From the NCBI GenBank assembly GCA_901472405.1, contig LR590463.1:1054001-1118000 (forward strand): a stretch of 64,000 nt of DNA, read 5' to 3'. The translations under genes were made by a program, and so were the position numbers. Shown piece by piece: positions 32,216 through 43,089 of this stretch. This stretch comes from Serratia rubidaea. GTDB taxonomy: Bacteria; Pseudomonadota; Gammaproteobacteria; Enterobacterales; Enterobacteriaceae. Numbering within the stretch: position 1 is the stretch's first letter; each line of letters begins with the position of its first letter. The notes under the pieces are model-generated. The model saw nothing but the letters and a program-made list of their open reading frames with translations. It ran no database searches and was not told where the DNA came from.

Positions 32216-32829
32216 TACATAACCCCCAGCAGATAAACAACGGTAAATACGCAAATCCATACCACATCCAGGAAGTGCCAGAACAGGCTCAGGCACATCA
32301 GACGGGTTTTGTTGGTTGAAGTCAGACCGCGCTTGCTCACCTGAATCATCATGATGATGATCCAGACCAGACCGGCGGACACGTGCAGACCGTGGGTACC
32401 GACCAGCGCGAAGAAGCTGGACAGGAATGCACTGTGATCCGGGCCGAAGCCTTCAGCGATCAGGTGATGGAATTCATAGATTTCCATCGCCACGAAGCCG
32501 AGACCGAACAGGAAGGTCAGGAACAGCCAGGTGTTAACGCTGCCGACTTTGCCTTTGTTCATGCCGATCATCGCCATCCCGTAGGTGATGGAGCTGAACA
32601 GCAGCAGGAACGTCTCAACCAGAACAAACTTCAGATCGAAGATGTCTTTGCCAGAGGGACCGCCAGCGGTCCCGTTCACCAGGACTGCATAAGTCGCGAA
32701 CAAGCTCGCAAACAAAATACAGTCGCTCATCAGGTAGATCCAAAATCCGAAGACTTTGGTCTCTCCTGCGTCGTGGTGCCCATGCTCTGCATGGGCTGCG
32801 TTGTGGTTAGTCAGAGTATCAGTTGACAT
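32215..32829 (-). CDS. cyoC: Cytochrome o ubiquinol oxidase subunit III CyoC
   Basis: Five-helix subunit III of the heme-copper oxidase, 204 residues as in E. coli. The N-terminus is His-rich ([15 protein letters not shown]); [34 protein letters not shown] and [15 protein letters not shown] are diagnostic. Its start overlaps the cyoB stop by 11 bases. Intact. Confidence 0.96.
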   Translation of the reverse strand: MSTDTLTNHNAAHAEHGHHDAGETKVFGFWIYLMSDCILFASLFATYAVLVNGTAGGPSGKDIFDLKFVLVETFLLLFSSITYGMAMIGMNKGKVGSVNTWLFLTFLFGLGFVAMEIYEFHHLIAEGFGPDHSAFLSSFFALVGTHGLHVSAGLVWIIIMMIQVSKRGLTSTNKTRLMCLSLFWHFLDVVWICVFTVVYLLGVM

Positions 32830-34810
32830 GTTTCACGCCTGCTTTGCTGATTTGTTCATAGTGTTGGTTCTCAATGCGCTCGATTTCATCAACCTGCACA
32901 TAGTAGTCAACATCTTGGTCGAAGCTCTTGGCGATCCAGACTACGATCATGCCGATGAAGCCGGCCAGAGCCATCCACCAGATTTCCCAGATCATGGCGA
33001 AACCGAAGATCAGGCTGAAGAAGCCGATGATAACGCCGGCGCCGGTGTTCTTAGGCATATGAATCGGTTCGTACTTGGCCGGTTTCTTATACGCTTCGCC
33101 TTTTTCTTTCATGTCCCAGAATGCATCACGGTCGTGAATTTCAGGCATGGTGGCAAAGTTATAGAACGGCGGTGGAGAAGACGTTGCCCACTCCAGAGTA
33201 CGGCCGCCCCACGGGTCACCGGTCAGGTCGCGGTTCTGCTCGCGGTCACGGATACTGACGAAGATCTGAATCAGCTGGCACAGGATACCGCAGGCAATCA
33301 GCGCAGCACCGCCCGCAGCAACCATCAGCAGCGGATGGAACTCAGGGTTGATGTTCTGGCTGATACGACGGGTCATGCCCATAAAGCCCAGCGCGTACAG
33401 CGGCATAAAGGCGACGAAGAAACCGATGATCCAGAACCAGAAGGCGCGTTTGCCCCAGGTTTCGTTCAGCGTGAAGCCGAAGGATTTCGGGAACCAGTAG
33501 GTCAGGCCGGCGAAGCAGCCGAACACCACGCCGCCGATGATGACGTTGTGGAAGTGCGCAATCAGGAACAGGCTGTTGTGCAGCACGAAGTTCGCGCCCG
33601 GCACCGCCAGCAGAACGCCGGTCATACCACCGATGGAGAAGGTGATGATGAAGCCGATGGTCCACAGCATGGCAGAGTTGAACTGAATACGACCCTGATA
33701 CATGGTGAACAGCCAGTTGAAGATTTTCACCCCGGTCGGGATGGAAATAATCATGGTGGCGATACCGAAGAAGGCGTTAACGTTCGCGCCGGAACCCATG
33801 GTAAAGAAGTGGTGCAGCCATACGATGAACGACAGAACGGTAATCGCGATGGTTGCCCATACCAGAGAGGTATAGCCGAACAGGCGTTTCTTCGAGAAGG
33901 TTGCGGTAACTTCGGAGAACACACCGAATACCGGCAGAACCAGGATGTACACTTCTGGGTGACCCCAGGCCCAAATCAGGTTGATGTACATCATCATGTT
34001 GCCGCCCATATCATTGGTGAAGAAATGGGTGCCCAGATAGCGATCCAGGGTCAGCAGCGCGATGGTGACGGTCAGAATTGGGAAAGAAACGATAATCAGG
34101 ACGTTAGTACACAGCGCCGCCCAGGTGAATACCGGCATCTTCATCAGAGGCATGCCAGGGGCGCGCATCTTCAGAATGGTGGCGAAGAAGTTAACGCCGG
34201 TCAGCAGGGTGCCCAGACCGGAAATCTGCAGACTCCAGATCCAGTAATCGACCCCGACGCCAGGACTGTACTCCTTGCCGGACAGCGGCGGATACGCCAG
34301 CCAACCGGTCTGCGCGAACTCACCAACCCCCAGAGAGATGTTGATCAGTACGACGCCCACCACGAAGAACCAGAAGCTCAGGGAGTTCAGGAACGGGAAG
34401 GCAACGTCGCGCGCACCGATTTGCAGCGGTACAACCACGTTCATCAGACCAACCACGAAAGGCATCGCCATGAAGAAGATCATGATTACGCCGTGCGCGG
34501 TAAAGATTTGGTCATAGTGGTGCGGCGGCAGGAAGCCGGCCTCGCCGGCAGACGCAAGCGCCTGCTGGCTACGCATCATGATGGCGTCGGCAAAGCCGCG
34601 CAGCAGCATGACCATCGCCACGATGATGTACATAATACCAATTTTTTTATGGTCGACGGAGGTCAGCCATTCGCTCCACAACCATTTCCACTTGCCCAAA
34701 TATGTTATCAGCGCCAGCAGAGCCAGGCCTCCAACAATAATTGCCGCAACGGTGACCATGATGATCGGTTCGTGGTACGGAACCGCATCAAGCGTTAATT
34801 TTCCCAACAT
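32819..34810 (-). CDS. cyoB: Cytochrome o ubiquinol oxidase subunit I CyoB
   Basis: Catalytic subunit of the proton-pumping bo3 oxidase, with low-spin heme b, heme o3 and CuB. 663 residues from ATG 34810 ([15 protein letters not shown]), exactly the E. coli length. Ligand motifs: [11 protein letters not shown] following the heme b His in FTAHG, WGHPEVY (CuB His and cross-linked Tyr), [10 protein letters not shown] (two CuB His) and [11 protein letters not shown] (heme His). DWYIWS-type quinol region and about 15 helices. A 680-residue open frame on the opposite strand is a codon-bias shadow. Intact. Confidence 0.97.
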   Translation of the reverse strand: MLGKLTLDAVPYHEPIIMVTVAAIIVGGLALLALITYLGKWKWLWSEWLTSVDHKKIGIMYIIVAMVMLLRGFADAIMMRSQQALASAGEAGFLPPHHYDQIFTAHGVIMIFFMAMPFVVGLMNVVVPLQIGARDVAFPFLNSLSFWFFVVGVVLINISLGVGEFAQTGWLAYPPLSGKEYSPGVGVDYWIWSLQISGLGTLLTGVNFFATILKMRAPGMPLMKMPVFTWAALCTNVLIIVSFPILTVTIALLTLDRYLGTHFFTNDMGGNMMMYINLIWAWGHPEVYILVLPVFGVFSEVTATFSKKRLFGYTSLVWATIAITVLSFIVWLHHFFTMGSGANVNAFFGIATMIISIPTGVKIFNWLFTMYQGRIQFNSAMLWTIGFIITFSIGGMTGVLLAVPGANFVLHNSLFLIAHFHNVIIGGVVFGCFAGLTYWFPKSFGFTLNETWGKRAFWFWIIGFFVAFMPLYALGFMGMTRRISQNINPEFHPLLMVAAGGAALIACGILCQLIQIFVSIRDREQNRDLTGDPWGGRTLEWATSSPPPFYNFATMPEIHDRDAFWDMKEKGEAYKKPAKYEPIHMPKNTGAGVIIGFFSLIFGFAMIWEIWWMALAGFIGMIVVWIAKSFDQDVDYYVQVDEIERIENQHYEQISKAGVKHVN

Positions 34811-34814
34811 CAGA

Positions 34815-35768
34815 TTATTCCTCGGCTCCGGCGTGAGCATGTTCACCCATGTTCATACCCTGGCTCATGTCCATGCCTTCGTGCGCGTTTGCTTCAGCGC
34901 CCTTGTGCATGTGCATGTCGCCCATGAATTTGCCAATTGTTTCTTTGAACAAATTAGGTTTGACACTGGAGAAGTACTCAACCGGGTTGTTTTCACTCGG
35001 CTCTGCCAGTTTGTTAAAGTCGTCGGTGGTATTGAGGTTCTTGGAAGACGCTTTCACCTTGTTAACCCACTGATCGAAGTCGCCTTCGGTTGGGGTGACA
35101 ATGGCGTTAAATTTCATTCCGGAGAACCCGCGACCGCTGAAGCTGCTGGAAATACCTGCGTATTGCCCCGCTTCGTTGCCGATCAGATGCAGTTTGGTCT
35201 GCATGCCGGCCATCGCATAAATCTGTCCACCTAACTGAGGAATAAAGAACGAGTTCATTACCGAGTTAGAGGTGATCTTGAATTCGACTGGAACATCTTT
35301 CGGGAAGGCCAATTCATTCACCGTCGCAATACCCTGCTCTGGGTAGATAAACAGCCATTTCCAGTCCAGCGACACCACTTCAATGGTCATCGGCTTCTTG
35401 TCGGTGACAATCGGCTTGAATGGATCCAGTTCGTGCGTCGTTTTCCAGGTAATGGTGCCAAGGATGGCGATGATGATGATTGGAATGGTCCAGACGACCG
35501 CTTCAATCTTGTTGGAGTGTGACCAGTTAGGACTGTACTTGGCATCCTTGTTGGAAGCGCGATACTTCCAGGCAAAGCCGAACGCCATGATGATGACTGG
35601 AATCACCACGATCAGCATTAATGCGATAGCGGTGATTATCAGTGTCCGTTGTTCAACACCTATTGCTCCTTTGGGATTCATCAAAACCATATCGCACCCA
35701 CTGAGCATTACAGTGGATGCGAATAATGACAACATCCCGATACTTTTATTGTATTTCTTAAGTCTCAT
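34815..35768 (-). CDS. cyoA: Cytochrome o ubiquinol oxidase subunit II CyoA
   Basis: Lipoprotein subunit II with a cupredoxin domain lacking Cu[12 protein letters not shown], then signal sequence with lipobox VMLSGC (Cys25), two membrane helices (about residues 45-65 and 88-108), and a periplasmic domain ([39 protein letters not shown]). The tail is rich in His and Met ([22 protein letters not shown]), possibly metal-binding and longer than the core family. 317 residues (E. coli 315). cyoB starts 4 bases after the stop. First gene of the operon. Confidence 0.96.
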   Translation of the reverse strand: MRLKKYNKSIGMLSLFASTVMLSGCDMVLMNPKGAIGVEQRTLIITAIALMLIVVIPVIIMAFGFAWKYRASNKDAKYSPNWSHSNKIEAVVWTIPIIIIAILGTITWKTTHELDPFKPIVTDKKPMTIEVVSLDWKWLFIYPEQGIATVNELAFPKDVPVEFKITSNSVMNSFFIPQLGGQIYAMAGMQTKLHLIGNEAGQYAGISSSFSGRGFSGMKFNAIVTPTEGDFDQWVNKVKASSKNLNTTDDFNKLAEPSENNPVEYFSSVKPNLFKETIGKFMGDMHMHKGAEANAHEGMDMSQGMNMGEHAHAGAEE

Positions 35769-35817
35769 CTAACGACCTCAATTACAAAGGCTCTATTGTC
35801 GTTTCATGTGTGCGGGC

Positions 35818-35846
35818 ATTTTACGGGAAGGTTGCAGTACTGTAAA
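35818..35846 (-). promoter_or_regulatory. Candidate sigma70 promoter of the cyo operon
   Basis: On the minus strand TTTACA and TAAAAT are separated by exactly 17 bases, about 50 bases before the cyoA start. A GTTAACAGAAAGTGTCAAC stretch just upstream could contain an ArcA site; that part is weak. Confidence 0.55.
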
Positions 35847-36175
35847 CATGCTTAGGCTTGTGTCAGCGCCCCGTTGACACTTTCTGTTAACGTTGTCACA
35901 GATGTAACGCTACGTGACAATTTCCCAATGGCAACAATGCGTTGGCATGCTGAATCGTGCCGGGGGGACGCTATCTTATGGAAAAACAAAGGTATGATGA
36001 TTTAGTGCTCAGAAGGGATTTTTGGGAATGGGGCATAAAAGTATATTTAATGTAAAATATTTGTTTAATACAGGTGAATTTAATTTTATTTATAATCTTT
36101 TTCTGAGGGTGAAAAAAATAATTCAGGCGGAAATTATATTTTTACATAGAAATAAAATTATTTAACCAATGCATT
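35847..36175. other. AT-rich intergenic region upstream of cyoA
   Basis: No gene is seen. The stretch from about 36000 to 36165 is strikingly AT-rich against the GC-rich genome, with many A and T runs. It likely contains the upstream control region of cyoA and may attract H-NS or other AT-binding nucleoid proteins. There is no visible remnant of a coding frame. Confidence 0.55.
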
Positions 36176-36205
36176 CCGCAGACCGGCGTCAGCGCCGGTC
36201 TGCGG
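36176..36205 (-). terminator. Perfect inverted repeat after ampG
   Basis: A 13-bp perfect stem (CCGCAGACCGGCG / CGCCGGTCTGCGG) with a TCAG loop, 5 bases past the ampG stop. No T run follows, so it may stabilise the mRNA 3' end or terminate weakly. Confidence 0.55.
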
Positions 36206-36210
36206 GGGTT

Positions 36211-37689
36211 TTACGCCAGGCGCGTGCGGCGCAGCGCCAGATAGTCGAGCAGGCTGCCGGTGACGATACCCGCCAGGCTCAGGGCCGCGCCGGCCTGCAG
36301 CGCGGCGTCGGCCAGCTGCGGCAGCGTACTCCAGCCCAGCGCGTTGCTGATCAGCAGCAGCAGCCACAGCGCCAGCAGGCTGCAGCCGACGCTCAGCAGA
36401 CGCAGCGCCCAGCGGTAGGCCCGCTGGAATTCGGTGCGCGGCATAAAGTCGTCGGTGTTCTGCGTGTACTCCAGCGTCCGGCGGCAGATGGCCAGCAGGA
36501 TCAGGCCGGGAATCGCCGCAGCGATAGAGAACAGGTAAAACAGCGGCCAGCCGTGCGCCTCGACGAACCAGCCGGCAATGGGGCCGACGTAAACCCGGCC
36601 CACCGCCGACAGCGCCGACAGCAGGGCGAACTGGGTGGCCGAGAAGGATTTGTTGCACAGCGTCATCAGCAGCGCGACAAAGGCGGCGGTGCCCATGCCG
36701 CCGCACAGGTTTTCCAGGAAGATGGCGCTGCCCATGCTGAGGATGTTTTTGTCGGTCACCGCCAGGATCCAGTAGCCGAGGTTCGACACCGCCTGCAGCA
36801 TGCCGAACAGCATCAGCGCGCGGAACAGGGAGAGGCGCTGCATCAGCACGCCGCCAAACAGCGCGCCGACGATGGTGGCGAACAGACCGAGCGTTTTGTT
36901 GACCAGCCCGACCTCGCCGGCGTCAAAGCCGACGCCGCGGATCAGGAAGGTGGTGCTCAGGCTGCCGGCAAAGGCGTCGCCCATTTTGTACATCACGATC
37001 AGCAGCAGTATCAGCCAGGCGTTGTTGCGGGCGAAGAAGTCGCGCAGCGGGGCGATGACCGCCTGTTCCATGGTGCGCGGCGCGGGAATGCTGTCGTCAG
37101 GCTCCGGCGCCAGCAGCGTGGCGGCAATGCCGAGCAGCATCAGCCCGGCCATCAGCCAGTAGGTGGCCTGCCAGCCGAAGTAGCGGTCCGCCAGCCACAG
37201 CGCCAGTCCGCCGGACACCAGCATCGCCAGACGGTAGCCCAGCACGGAGATCGCCGCCCCGGCGCCGCGCTCTTCCGCCGCCAGCAGGTCGGTTTTGTAG
37301 GCGTCGAACACGATATCCTGCGAGGCGGAGCAGAACGCCACCAGCACCGCCAGCGCGGCCAGCCACCACAGGTGCTGCGCCGGGTTCATAAAGCCCATCG
37401 CCACGATCGCTACCACCAGCAGCAGCTGACTGATCAGCAGCCAGCCGCGGCGCCGGCCGAGGAACGGCGGCGTATAGCGGTCCATAAACGGCGACCAGAG
37501 GAATTTAAAGACGTAGGCCTGACCGACCAGCGAAAAGATGCCGATAGTTTTCAGATCGATATTCTCGACGGTCATCCAGGCCTGCAGCGTGCCGGAGGTC
37601 AGCGCCAACGGCAGGCCGGAGGCGAACCCCAGCAGCAGCAGGATCAGCGAGTTACGCTGGGTGAAAATCGCAAAGTACTGTTTAGACAT
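36211..37689 (-). CDS. ampG: Muropeptide permease AmpG
   Basis: MFS permease that imports GlcNAc-anhydroMurNAc peptides for cell-wall recycling, and so governs AmpC beta-lactamase induction. 492 residues (E. coli 491), intact. MSKQYFAIFTQRNSLILLLL, GFASGLPLALTSGTLQAWM, DRYTPPFLGRRRGW and SASQDIVFDAYKTDLL are diagnostic. ATG 37689 matches the family start. It lies 50 bases downstream of yajG, the same yajG-ampG unit as in E. coli. Confidence 0.96.
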   Translation of the reverse strand: MSKQYFAIFTQRNSLILLLLGFASGLPLALTSGTLQAWMTVENIDLKTIGIFSLVGQAYVFKFLWSPFMDRYTPPFLGRRRGWLLISQLLLVVAIVAMGFMNPAQHLWWLAALAVLVAFCSASQDIVFDAYKTDLLAAEERGAGAAISVLGYRLAMLVSGGLALWLADRYFGWQATYWLMAGLMLLGIAATLLAPEPDDSIPAPRTMEQAVIAPLRDFFARNNAWLILLLIVMYKMGDAFAGSLSTTFLIRGVGFDAGEVGLVNKTLGLFATIVGALFGGVLMQRLSLFRALMLFGMLQAVSNLGYWILAVTDKNILSMGSAIFLENLCGGMGTAAFVALLMTLCNKSFSATQFALLSALSAVGRVYVGPIAGWFVEAHGWPLFYLFSIAAAIPGLILLAICRRTLEYTQNTDDFMPRTEFQRAYRWALRLLSVGCSLLALWLLLLISNALGWSTLPQLADAALQAGAALSLAGIVTGSLLDYLALRRTRLA

Positions 37690-37739
37690 GAGTTCCCTGT
37701 CTGCGCCGCCCGACACGCCGGGCGGCGCAAGGCGTCAGA

Positions 37740-38318
37740 TTAACGCGCGTTCTGCTTGATAAAGTCGTTGACGCTGGTGTCCTGCGCCATATCGGCGATC
37801 ACGTCGCCGAGCACGGTATTGACCGCGTTGGTGATTTTATCGTTGGTCGCGTTAAAGGCGCCCTGCACGTTATAGGTCGAGCGGTAGTTTTTCACCTGCT
37901 TGTTGCCGTTTTTCGCCACGGCGATAATCGAGATATCGGCCTTGGTGGTGATGCTGTAGCGCAGGTTGCCTTCGGTGACGTCGGCGTACAGATGGTTCAT
38001 CACGATCTGCAGATCAACCGGCGCGTTCGGGCCGATCATATAGCCGCGCGCGCCCATTTGTTTCTCCAGCACTTCCTGCAGCAGGAAACGCAGGTCGCGC
38101 GATGGCGTCAGGGTGACCAGACGGCTGTCGCGGTTAACCTTGGCCAGCGCCTGATCCTTGCGCTGGTCGGCGCCGTTGATGCTGATGGTGACGCCCTGCA
38201 GCGTCGGATCCTGAGTCGGCAGCACGATCTTCGGCGTGACGTTAAGGGTATTGCTGCTGCTGGCGCAGCCGGCCAGCAGCAGCGCGCCTAATAATGGAAG
38301 ACAAAGTTTTTTTAACAT
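37740..38318 (-). CDS. yajG: Outer-membrane-type lipoprotein YajG
   Basis: Predicted lipoprotein of 192 residues. The start at 38318 gives MLKKLCLPLLGALLLAGCAS, with lipobox LLAGC; Ser at position +2 predicts the outer membrane. The rest is a conserved YajG domain (TLNVTPKIVLPTQDPTLQG, SRDLRFLLQEVLEKQMGARG). Molecular function unknown. The open frame extends 77 residues upstream but without a signal, so the ATG next to the lipobox is chosen. Cotranscribed with ampG and divergent from bolA. Confidence 0.93.
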   Translation of the reverse strand: MLKKLCLPLLGALLLAGCASSSNTLNVTPKIVLPTQDPTLQGVTISINGADQRKDQALAKVNRDSRLVTLTPSRDLRFLLQEVLEKQMGARGYMIGPNAPVDLQIVMNHLYADVTEGNLRYSITTKADISIIAVAKNGNKQVKNYRSTYNVQGAFNATNDKITNAVNTVLGDVIADMAQDTSVNDFIKQNAR

Positions 38319-38622
38319 GTTAGCGCTCTCGTTTTCGTCTGAGTCGGAATGGTATTGCCAACAATCATCTGGCCGACATGATAGCATCGCCGCCGGCCGG
38401 GGGAAGTGTCCCAAGGTTACTGAATGGCAATTTTTTAGCTGTGGATGATAAAAACATGCTTTTTTGTTGCTCTCAATAAGATAAAACCCAAGCGCCGGGA
38501 GATTGTGACGGTTTTTTCGCCGCAAGGCTGAGAAATTTACATGTGGCATATTCTCACGGGGAAAAAACCGGCTAATATTGAAGTAGATGACATGTCTTCT
38601 GCCGGAGCTGTAAGGAGATCCT
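38319..38622. promoter_or_regulatory. Divergent yajG/bolA control region
   Basis: About 300 bases without a gene. CGGCTAATA (38569-38577), 46 bases before bolA, resembles the gearbox-type minus-10 element (CGGCTAGTA) of the growth-rate-regulated E. coli bolA promoter. No other clear element was recognised. Confidence 0.35.
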
Positions 38623-38949
38623 ATGATTCGCGAGCAAATAGAAGCAAAGTTAAGGGCGGCGTTTGAGCCCGCGTATCTGGAAGTGGTTGATGAAAGTTAT
38701 CGTCACAACGTTCCGGCGGGTTCAGAGAGCCACTTTAAGGTGGTATTGGTCAGCGATCGCTTCGTCGGCGAACGCTTCCTGACGCGTCACCGCGCGATCT
38801 ACGGCGAGCTGGCGGATGAGCTGGCCAACGGCGTGCACGCGCTGGCGCTGCATACCTATACCCTGAAAGAGTGGGAAGGACTGCAGGATACCGTACTCGC
38901 TTCGCCGCCTTGCCGCGGTGCGACGCCGGAACCCTGGCCGGACGTATAA
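38623..38949 (+). CDS. bolA: BolA family transcriptional/iron-sulfur regulator
   Basis: Stationary-phase morphogene regulator that binds DNA and pairs with monothiol glutaredoxins. 108 residues (E. coli 105). [21 protein letters not shown] and [20 protein letters not shown] are diagnostic; the conserved His and the [11 protein letters not shown] segment are present. The C-terminus reads [12 protein letters not shown], unlike the E. coli CRGAGSIA; a nearby frame would give CRGAG followed by a longer tail, so a small indel at the very end is possible. AAGGAGATCC precedes the ATG. Confidence 0.92.
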   Translation: MIREQIEAKLRAAFEPAYLEVVDESYRHNVPAGSESHFKVVLVSDRFVGERFLTRHRAIYGELADELANGVHALALHTYTLKEWEGLQDTVLASPPCRGATPEPWPDV

Positions 38950-39307
38950 AGCTGACGCGGCAGTGGAACTTTAGCCGCGATTTGGGGTATTACTACTGAC
39001 GAATTTTGAAACGGCCTGCGGGCCGTTTCTGTTTTTGACGACGACGCGGTTTGCCGACGGTTGCGCGGTCAAAGCGGTCGGCAGGCGCGTTTTTTTGCCG
39101 AAAATCAGCAAAAGTGTGAATTTTAACGCGTTACTGCCGCCCGGCTGTCCTCGACTCGCCCCGCATGCGCCGCTATAATGTCGCGTCTTATTTTTCCGGA
39201 ATGGTTTCGGGACGCTCTCGGCATCAGGGAACTCGGTTCTGTAATGCAGCCGTCCTGGTTCTTGGAACGGAGTTGACCGAGCACTGTGATTTTTTTGAGG
39301 TAACAAG
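38950..39307. promoter_or_regulatory. bolA-tig intergenic region with tig leader
   Basis: Contains the bolA terminator (39009-39036) and then about 270 bases with no gene. Near the tig start, CTCGGT (39230s) and ACCGAG (39280s) are complementary and followed by a T run, so the tig leader may fold. I assign no defined element. Confidence 0.35.
39009..39036 (+). terminator. Rho-independent terminator after bolA
   Basis: An 8-bp stem (AAACGGCC / GGCCGTTT) with a TGCG loop and a downstream CTGTTTTT. Confidence 0.82.
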
Positions 39308-40612
39308 ATGCAAGTTTCAGTAGAAACCACTCAAGGCCTTGGGCGCCGTCTTTCTATCACCGTACCTGCTGATGTTATCGCGCAGGCAGTGAAAAAAGAG
39401 CTGATCAACGCAGCAAAAAGCGTGCGTATCGACGGTTTCCGCAAGGGCAAAGTGCCGATGAACATCGTTGAGCAGCGTTATGGCGCCTCTGTTCGTCAAG
39501 ACGTGCTGGGCGATCTGATGCAGCGCAACTTCGTTGACGCGATCATCAAAGAAAAAATTAACCCGGCTGGCGCGCCAAACTACGTGCCGGGCGAGTACAA
39601 GGAAGGCGAAGATTTCAGCTACACCGTTGAATTCGAAGTGTATCCGGACGTTGAGCTGAAAGGCCTGGAAAACATCGAAGTTGAAAAACCTGTGGTTGAA
39701 GTCAACGACGCCGATGTCGACACCATGCTCGATACCCTGCGTAAGCAGCAGGCGACCTGGAAAGACACCGATCGCGCCGTTGAAGCTGAAGACCGCGTGA
39801 CCGTTGACTTCACCGGTTCTATCGACGGTGAAGAGTTCGAAGGCGGCAAAGCGGCGGACTTCGTACTGGCGATGGGCCAGGGCCGCATGATCCCGGGCTT
39901 TGAAGAAGGTCTGGTTGGTCACAAGGCCGGTGAAGAGTTCACCATCGACGTTAACTTCCCGGAAGATTACCACGCTGAGAACCTGAAGGGTAAAGCCGCC
40001 AAGTTCGCCATCGTGCTGAAGAAAGTGGAAGAGCGCGAGCTGCCTGAGCTGACCGAAGAATTCATCCAGCGTTTCGGCGTGGCGGATGGTTCCGTTGACG
40101 GCCTGCGCGCTGAAGTGCGTAAAAACATGGAGCGCGAGCTGAAAGGCGCCGTGCGTAACCGTGTCAAGACTCAGGTTATCGACGGCCTGGTCAACGCTAA
40201 CGACATCGACGTGCCTGCTGCGCTGATCGACGGTGAAATCGACGTGCTGCGCCGCCAGGCTGCACAGCGTTTCGGCGGCAACGAGAAGCAAGCGCTGGAA
40301 CTGCCGCGCGAACTGTTCGAAGAACAGGCCAAGCGTCGCGTTGTTGTCGGCCTGCTGCTGGGCGAAGTGATCAGCACCAACGAGCTGAAAGCTGACGAAG
40401 ACCGTGTGAAAGCGCTGATCGAAGAGATGGCGTCCGCTTACGAAGATCCAAGCGAAGTTATCGAGTTCTACAGCAAAAACAAAGAGCTGATGAACAACAT
40501 GCGCAACGTGGCTCTGGAAGAGCAAGCGGTGGAAACCCTGCTGGCTAACGCGAAAGTGAGCGAAAAAGCGACCACCTTCAGCGAGCTGATGAACCAGACT
40601 CAACAGGCGTAA
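39308..40612 (+). CDS. tig: Trigger factor
   Basis: Ribosome-associated chaperone with peptidyl-prolyl isomerase activity that meets nascent chains at the exit tunnel. 434 residues (E. coli 432), intact. The ribosome-binding signature is [17 protein letters not shown] (about residues 43-59). The FKBP domain begins near residue 150 ([39 protein letters not shown]), and the C-terminal chaperone arms follow. Strong codon bias. GAGGTAACAAG precedes the ATG. Confidence 0.97.
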   Translation: MQVSVETTQGLGRRLSITVPADVIAQAVKKELINAAKSVRIDGFRKGKVPMNIVEQRYGASVRQDVLGDLMQRNFVDAIIKEKINPAGAPNYVPGEYKEGEDFSYTVEFEVYPDVELKGLENIEVEKPVVEVNDADVDTMLDTLRKQQATWKDTDRAVEAEDRVTVDFTGSIDGEEFEGGKAADFVLAMGQGRMIPGFEEGLVGHKAGEEFTIDVNFPEDYHAENLKGKAAKFAIVLKKVEERELPELTEEFIQRFGVADGSVDGLRAEVRKNMERELKGAVRNRVKTQVIDGLVNANDIDVPAALIDGEIDVLRRQAAQRFGGNEKQALELPRELFEEQAKRRVVVGLLLGEVISTNELKADEDRVKALIEEMASAYEDPSEVIEFYSKNKELMNNMRNVALEEQAVETLLANAKVSEKATTFSELMNQTQQA

Positions 40613-40654
40613 TGTCTGAGCCGGGCGATGGCGACATTCCCGGCTGTAATCTGA

Positions 40655-40690
40655 AAAAGCCCGTAACTTCGGTTACGGGCTTTTCTTTTT
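40655..40690 (+). terminator. Rho-independent terminator after tig
   Basis: An 11-bp stem (AAGCCCGTAAC / GTTACGGGCTT) closed by a stable TTCG tetraloop, then TTCTTTTT. Confidence 0.92.
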
Positions 40691-40822
40691 GCCACGTTGC
40701 TGATTAATCTCAGGTTAAGCGCCGTAATATGCACTATATTTATCCTGTTGCCTGCAACATTTGCAGGCATGATAGTGATGTGGCGTTGCCGCAAGGTTCG
40801 GCAGGGAAAATGGCGCACCGGG

Positions 40823-40850
40823 CTTGAAATTCCCGCCGCTGCCCCCAACT
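40823..40850 (+). promoter_or_regulatory. Candidate sigma32 (heat-shock) promoter of clpPX
   Basis: CTTGAAA (40823-40829) and CCCCAACT (40843-40850) with a 13-base spacer match the sigma32 consensus CTTGAAA-N13-CCCCATNT at nearly every position. Confidence 0.7.
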
Positions 40851-41003
40851 GGAGTATTCAGAGGGTTGTTTGCCGACACGTGGGATGATAACGACCGTCA
40901 GGTCATGTGGCGCAGGTTGAATGGTTGAGCATGGTCAGCGTGGCTGTTCTCAAGTAGAATCAGCAGACAATGGCGCCAAGGCAATTTCTATTAGGAGACG
41001 GTA

Positions 41004-41627
41004 ATGTCATACAGTGGCGAACGAGATCAATTTGCACCGAACATGGCACTGGTGCCGATGGTGGTGGAGCAGACTTCACGCGGGGAGCGTTCTTACGACA
41101 TCTATTCCCGCCTGCTGAAAGAGCGCATTATTTTCCTGACCGGCCAGGTTGAAGACCATATGGCCAACCTGATTGTGGCGCAGATGCTGTTCCTGGAAGC
41201 GGAAAGCCCGGACAAAGACATTTTCCTGTACATCAACTCTCCGGGCGGCGTGATCACTGCCGGCATGTCAATCTATGACACCATGCAGTTTATCAAGCCG
41301 GACGTCAGCACGATCTGTATGGGGCAGGCCTGTTCAATGGGCTCGTTCCTGCTGACTGCAGGCGCCAAAGGCAAGCGTTTCTGCCTGCCGAACTCCCGGG
41401 TGATGATTCACCAGCCGCTGGGCGGTTTCCAGGGCCAGGCGACGGATATTGAGATCCACGCGCGTGAAATTCTGAACGTGAAGGCGCGGATGAATGAGCT
41501 GATGGCCAAGCATACCGGCCAGCCGCTGGAGCAGATCGAGCGTGATACCGAGCGCGATCGCTTTATGACCGCGGAAGAATCGGTAGAATACGGTCTGGTC
41601 GACGGCATTCTGACGCACCGCAGCTAA
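41004..41627 (+). CDS. clpP: ATP-dependent Clp protease proteolytic subunit
   Basis: Serine protease that forms the tetradecameric chamber serving ClpX and ClpA. 207 residues, same as E. coli, with a short propeptide. The catalytic triad is Ser111 ([11 protein letters not shown]), His136 (MIHQPLGG) and Asp in DTERDRF near 185. The segment around the catalytic Ser reads ACSMGS where E. coli has AASMGA; the nucleophile itself is unchanged. GGAGACGGTA precedes the ATG. Followed by clpX, with a candidate heat-shock promoter 150 bases upstream. Confidence 0.97.
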   Translation: MSYSGERDQFAPNMALVPMVVEQTSRGERSYDIYSRLLKERIIFLTGQVEDHMANLIVAQMLFLEAESPDKDIFLYINSPGGVITAGMSIYDTMQFIKPDVSTICMGQACSMGSFLLTAGAKGKRFCLPNSRVMIHQPLGGFQGQATDIEIHAREILNVKARMNELMAKHTGQPLEQIERDTERDRFMTAEESVEYGLVDGILTHRS

Positions 41628-41788
41628 GGCTACGCGGTAGGCGAGCGTTAAGTGCGAGCCGATAGACTATAGTAATCAGAGCGGGTGATTCCGCTCTGAG
41701 CAGCATTATCGGCGTTCCCCGGTATTTATTTGGGCGCACTGCCGCCATGATTTTCCTGCGGGACAAAGACAAAAGAAGAGGTTTACTG

Positions 41789-43059
41789 ATGACAGATAAG
41801 CGCAAAGACGGTTCAGGAAAGCTGCTGTACTGCTCTTTCTGCGGCAAAAGCCAGCATGAAGTGCGCAAGCTGATTGCCGGTCCGTCAGTGTATATCTGCG
41901 ATGAGTGTGTCGATCTGTGTAACGACATCATTCGCGAAGAGATTAAAGAAGTTGCCCCGCATCGTGAGCGCAGTGCGCTGCCGACGCCGCACGAAATCCG
42001 CAACCACCTGGATGATTACGTTATCGGCCAGGAGCAGGCGAAGAAAGTGCTGGCGGTTGCGGTGTATAACCACTACAAGCGTCTGCGCAACGGCGATACC
42101 AGCAACGGTATCGAGCTGGGCAAGAGCAACATTCTGCTGATCGGCCCGACCGGCAGCGGCAAAACCTTGCTGGCGGAAACGCTGGCGCGCTTCCTGGATG
42201 TGCCGTTCACCATGGCCGACGCCACCACGCTGACCGAAGCCGGTTACGTGGCGAGGACGTGGAAAATATTATCCAGAAGCTGTTGCAGAAATGTGACTAT
42301 GACGTGCAAAAAGCGCAGCGCGGCATCGTCTATATCGATGAAATCGATAAAATTTCCCGCAAGTCCGATAACCCGTCGATTACCCGTGACGTGTCGGGCG
42401 AGGGCGTACAGCAGGCGCTGCTGAAGCTGATCGAAGGCACCGTTGCCGCGGTACCGCCGCAGGGCGGCCGCAAGCATCCGCAGCAGGAGTTCCTGCAGGT
42501 CGACACCTCCAAGATCCTGTTTATCTGCGGCGGCGCGTTCGCCGGCCTGGACAAGGTGATTGGCCAGCGCGTCAACACCGGCTCCGGCATCGGCTTCGGC
42601 GCGAAGGTGAAGGGCGAGTCTGAAAAGGCCACCGAAGGCGAGCTGCTGCTGCAGGCCGAGCCGGAAGACCTGATCAAGTTCGGTCTGATCCCTGAGTTCA
42701 TCGGCCGTCTGCCGGTGGTGGCGACGCTGAGCGAGCTGAGCGAAGAGGCGCTGATTCAGATCCTGAAAGAGCCGAAGAATGCCCTGACCAAGCAGTATCA
42801 GGCGTTGTTCAACCTGGAAGGCGTCGAGCTGGAGTTCCGCGACGAAGCGCTGAATGCCATCGCCAAGAAGGCCATGGCGCGTAAAACCGGTGCCCGCGGC
42901 CTGCGTTCTATCGTCGAAGGCGCGCTGCTGGACACCATGTACGATCTGCCGTCGCTGGAAAGCGTCGATAAAGTGGTGATTGACGAGTCGGTGATTGACG
43001 GCCAGTCCAAACCGCTGCTGATTTACGGCAAGCCGGAAGCGCAGGCATCCGGCGAATAA
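41789..43059 (+). CDS. clpX: ClpX AAA+ unfoldase (one frameshift)
   Basis: Recognises and unfolds substrates for Clp[16 protein letters not shown] starts an N-terminal zinc domain (CSFC ... CDEC). Walker A is [13 protein letters not shown] and Walker [11 protein letters not shown]; pore and sensor elements ([24 protein letters not shown]) and the ClpP-binding loop IGF follow. A missing G near 42252 breaks the frame between AGYV and [10 protein letters not shown]. Repaired length is 423 residues (E. coli 424). The start at 41789 is preferred to an upstream ATG. Cotranscribed with clpP. Confidence 0.95.
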
Positions 43060-43089
43060 TTCGCCAGTTAAACCATCAGGTTAATCGCA

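Larger units (their letters stand above)
40613..41003. promoter_or_regulatory. tig-clpP intergenic region
   Basis: About 390 bases without a gene. It holds the tig terminator, a heat-shock-type promoter and the clpP leader. Small frames crossing it lack ribosome sites and family similarity. Confidence 0.5.

Noticed and set aside
32756..34798. A 680-residue open frame on the plus strand opposite cyoB
   Set aside because: It is rich in His, Gln and Arg with no family similarity, and lies antisense to an intact, well-recognised gene; it is a codon-bias shadow.
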